This document shows, piece by piece, positions 6,705 to 8,546 of a stretch of DNA of 8,546 nt. This stretch comes from Candidatus Thorarchaeota archaeon (GTDB lineage Archaea; Asgardarchaeota; Thorarchaeia; Thorarchaeales; Thorarchaeaceae): the NCBI GenBank assembly GCA_016840245.1, contig JAEOST010000775.1, positions 1-8,546 of the forward strand, read 5' to 3'. Positions within the stretch are counted from its first letter, which is position 1; the number at the start of each line of letters is the position of its first letter. A model generated the notes under the pieces. That model was not told the origin of the DNA. It saw only the letters and a list, made by a program, of their open reading frames with translations, and did no database searches. The translations under genes were made by a program, and so were the position numbers.

Positions 6705-6709
6705 GGCGA
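6702..6709 (+). promoter_or_regulatory. Shine-Dalgarno-like site of the second permease, overlapping the preceding stop
   Basis: TGAGGCGA overlaps the stop codon TGA (6702-6704) of the first permease and resembles the archaeal GGAGGTGA core. Ten bases separate GAGG from the GTG at 6717. The spacing is a little long but acceptable, and it supports the GTG start and coupled translation. Confidence 0.5.
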
Positions 6710-6716
6710 AAATATA

Positions 6717-8546
6717 GTGGCATCAACGAAACCAGACACACTGAAAGGCAACCCATGGTGGGCCTTAGCCTATGCACTGACCTCCCTGAGAAATTACCCA
6801 GTTCGTAACATGGGTATAGCACTGATTCTATCAATTGGTGTCGCCTTACCTACAACCGTGTTTATCTGGTCAACCACTGGTACCGATATTGTGGTGGAAG
6901 ATTTCTTTCATACTGAACCAATCCAGATGACTATGGTTCCAAGGACAGACGAGTCAGCTGTTTCATCAGATCTCGCTGCAGCAACAAGTTTTGTTGAGAG
7001 AAATCGGTATGTTGAGGATGTACATACGGTGCCCACTACTGTTGGGGTATTAGTTGGTGATTTTCATCCATCTTGGAGTAGCTATAACCTCTATGGTCTC
7101 AATTACCTATATGGGATAAAAGATGGTCGAGTTCTTCTGGTGACGAATGATTTCCTTTCAAATATCTCATATTGGTTGAACTTCAAAGGGAACGCAACAC
7201 TCTCAGCAGGAGAGATTCTGGTATCCTCTGACTTTGTAGACAGAACCTTCGAGGTGTATGGTATTACCATTGAGGTTGGAAGTACTATTGACTTGGATAT
7301 GTTAAAGAGAGCATCTTCTACTTCAGGTACTCCTGAGGACTTTGATAGCCATCCACTTCGCAATATGACCGTTACAGGCATCTACAAAACCACATCGAAA
7401 TCCGGACTTATGCTGCAAGCATTCCCATCTCTCTCACGAAAAAACTGGGATCCTTTTGGTTACACAGAATCAGTTCTAGGTATCAGAGATTCGGTGATGA
7501 TACTACAGGAGGAAATCTCTGAGGATGACCTAGAAACTGTGTATAATTCTGGTTTCTTTGACCCTGTTGCGTTTATACAGCCATCAAAAGATAATCTGAT
7601 GAAATCTGGTGCTAGTAATATTGCAACCAACTTGGTCAACCTGCGGACGCAGATAGACGAACAGTATCCCCTTGTCTATGTTGATGGTCTCATTGAGCTA
7701 TGGCGATTAAATTCGTTCATCAGTACTTACTTGAGTAGTCAGGTTCTGACCGTCGTGGCACTACCTATTCTAGTAATGAGCTTGATGCTCACGGTCTTCA
7801 CATCTGAGACTTCCGTTGCACGAAGGAAGAGTGAGATTAGTGCGTTAAGAGCTAAAGGTGCATCTTTCAATCAGGTCTTCACGACGTTTATGTGGGAGTC
7901 CATTTTTCTTAGTATAATTGGCCTCATGATAGGCATCGTCCTAGCAGTCTTTATGGCACCTCTAATCGCATCTTCAACGGGACTATTCACATTTGATCTG
8001 ACTGTCTACTTGCAGTTTCTAAGTATGACACAGTTCACCATACTCTCAATCATTATAGCTATTGCGATAGCGATGTATCTCCCAGCTGCCTATCTAGTCC
8101 ATGTAGCTCGTAGAATTGATGTAACCGAGATAGGGCAACCCATGACTGAGGAACCGGAGGAATCTGCTGAAGACGTCAGTGTCTGGCGTTATGCAACCGG
8201 ACTAGGAGTCGCTTTGGTTGTTCTTATTGGTGCACCACTATTAGTTGACCCAACAAGTACTACAGCTCTCCTTGAGATTCTTATCGCGACAATCATGCTC
8301 TTTGCTGCAGCATATCTTGGATCACGCTTCATGCAGATTGTGACTGCACGTATGTCTAGTGGTACCACTTTCCTAATGGGTGAAAAGAGCCTGTACCTTA
8401 GCAAGAGTCTCCGACGTCGAAGAAGGCAGTTCATTCCGTTGCTTGTGATTCTCACTCTGACCCTTACAACAACAATGATGATGGTGATCCAGAGTTCAAG
8501 TTTCGAAGCTACTATGGAACATGAGATCGACTATGCCATTGGGGCA
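6717..8546 (+). CDS. Second FtsX-family ABC permease, paralogue of its neighbour (partial, runs off the right edge)
   Basis: There are 610 codons from GTG at 6717 to the last base of the window with no stop, so the C-terminal third is missing. Predicted helices lie at about 30-51, 343-362, 393-417, 438-460, 490-509, 515-535 and 571-591, and an extracytoplasmic domain lies at about 52-342. It matches the upstream permease almost position for position: GNPWWALAYAL (11-21) against GNPAYALSYAF; ISALRAKGASFNQ (374-386) against VSALRSKGASSVQ; ARRIDVTEIG (464-473) against ARRAANTEIG; LMGEKSL (553-559) against LLGEKNL; and YAIGA at the window end against YAVGA. A tandem duplication followed by divergence is the simplest origin. 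Five Arg in a row (566-570) precede helix 7, consistent with the inner face. By comparison, about 350 residues should follow, holding the second extracytoplasmic domain and helices 8-10. It shares the ATPase upstream by inference. Confidence 0.92.
   Translation, partial: MASTKPDTLKGNPWWALAYALTSLRNYPVRNMGIALILSIGVALPTTVFIWSTTGTDIVVEDFFHTEPIQMTMVPRTDESAVSSDLAAATSFVERNRYVEDVHTVPTTVGVLVGDFHPSWSSYNLYGLNYLYGIKDGRVLLVTNDFLSNISYWLNFKGNATLSAGEILVSSDFVDRTFEVYGITIEVGSTIDLDMLKRASSTSGTPEDFDSHPLRNMTVTGIYKTTSKSGLMLQAFPSLSRKNWDPFGYTESVLGIRDSVMILQEEISEDDLETVYNSGFFDPVAFIQPSKDNLMKSGASNIATNLVNLRTQIDEQYPLVYVDGLIELWRLNSFISTYLSSQVLTVVALPILVMSLMLTVFTSETSVARRKSEISALRAKGASFNQVFTTFMWESIFLSIIGLMIGIVLAVFMAPLIASSTGLFTFDLTVYLQFLSMTQFTILSIIIAIAIAMYLPAAYLVHVARRIDVTEIGQPMTEEPEESAEDVSVWRYATGLGVALVVLIGAPLLVDPTSTTALLEILIATIMLFAAAYLGSRFMQIVTARMSSGTTFLMGEKSLYLSKSLRRRRRQFIPLLVILTLTLTTTMMMVIQSSSFEATMEHEIDYAIGA

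Noticed and set aside
6577..8455. Minus-strand open frames at 6577-6834, 7103-7381 and 8189-8455
   Set aside because: They lie opposite the second permease, which has a continuous frame, predicted helices and clear similarity to its upstream paralogue.

Overview
The window reads as a piece of an archaeal chromosome. Evidence for this includes Shine-Dalgarno matches of the GGGGTGAT type, TATA-like boxes about 26 bp ahead of predicted starts, many GTG/TTG starts, and a surface protein with a signal peptide, Asp-rich repeats and a C-terminal membrane anchor. An Asgard-type archaeon (for example Thorarchaeota-like) is a reasonable guess from the combination of TSP3-like surface proteins and very large FtsX-family permeases. 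That is inference; no marker gene here proves it. No rRNA, tRNA, CRISPR array, insertion sequence or phage gene is visible.

Layout. At the far left, a possible C-terminal tail of a plus-strand gene ends at 76, convergent with the next gene. On the minus strand, 78-2366 encodes a 762-residue membrane-anchored surface protein. It has an M28-peptidase-like domain that appears to have lost its zinc ligands, then a beta-sandwich-like stretch, then 13 calcium-binding-type Asp repeats, then one membrane helix. Upstream on the same strand, 2436-2945 encodes a divergent MobB-like P-loop protein. An 83-bp divergent intergenic region (2946-3028) carries a near-palindromic TATA-like element.

On the plus strand, a tightly packed operon follows: an ABC ATPase of the MacB/LolD/FtsE class (3029-3811), a 962-residue ten-helix FtsX-type permease (3816-6704), and a second, paralogous permease (6717 onward). 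The second permease is still open at the window end, with 610 codons visible. Gaps of 4 and 12 nt, with Shine-Dalgarno-like sequences touching the upstream stop codons, indicate co-transcription and probably translational coupling.

How they may work together. The ATPase and the two permeases should form a MacB/YbbP-like (type VII) ABC machine. Such machines couple cytoplasmic ATP hydrolysis to movement of large extracytoplasmic domains, for export, lipid or lipoprotein handling, or mechanotransmission. Whether the two permeases share one complex or compete for the ATPase cannot be told from sequence. The surface protein is divergent to this operon and acts on the same side of the membrane, but any functional link is speculative. 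The MobB-like gene looks like an unrelated neighbour. All intergenic stretches are under 100 bp.
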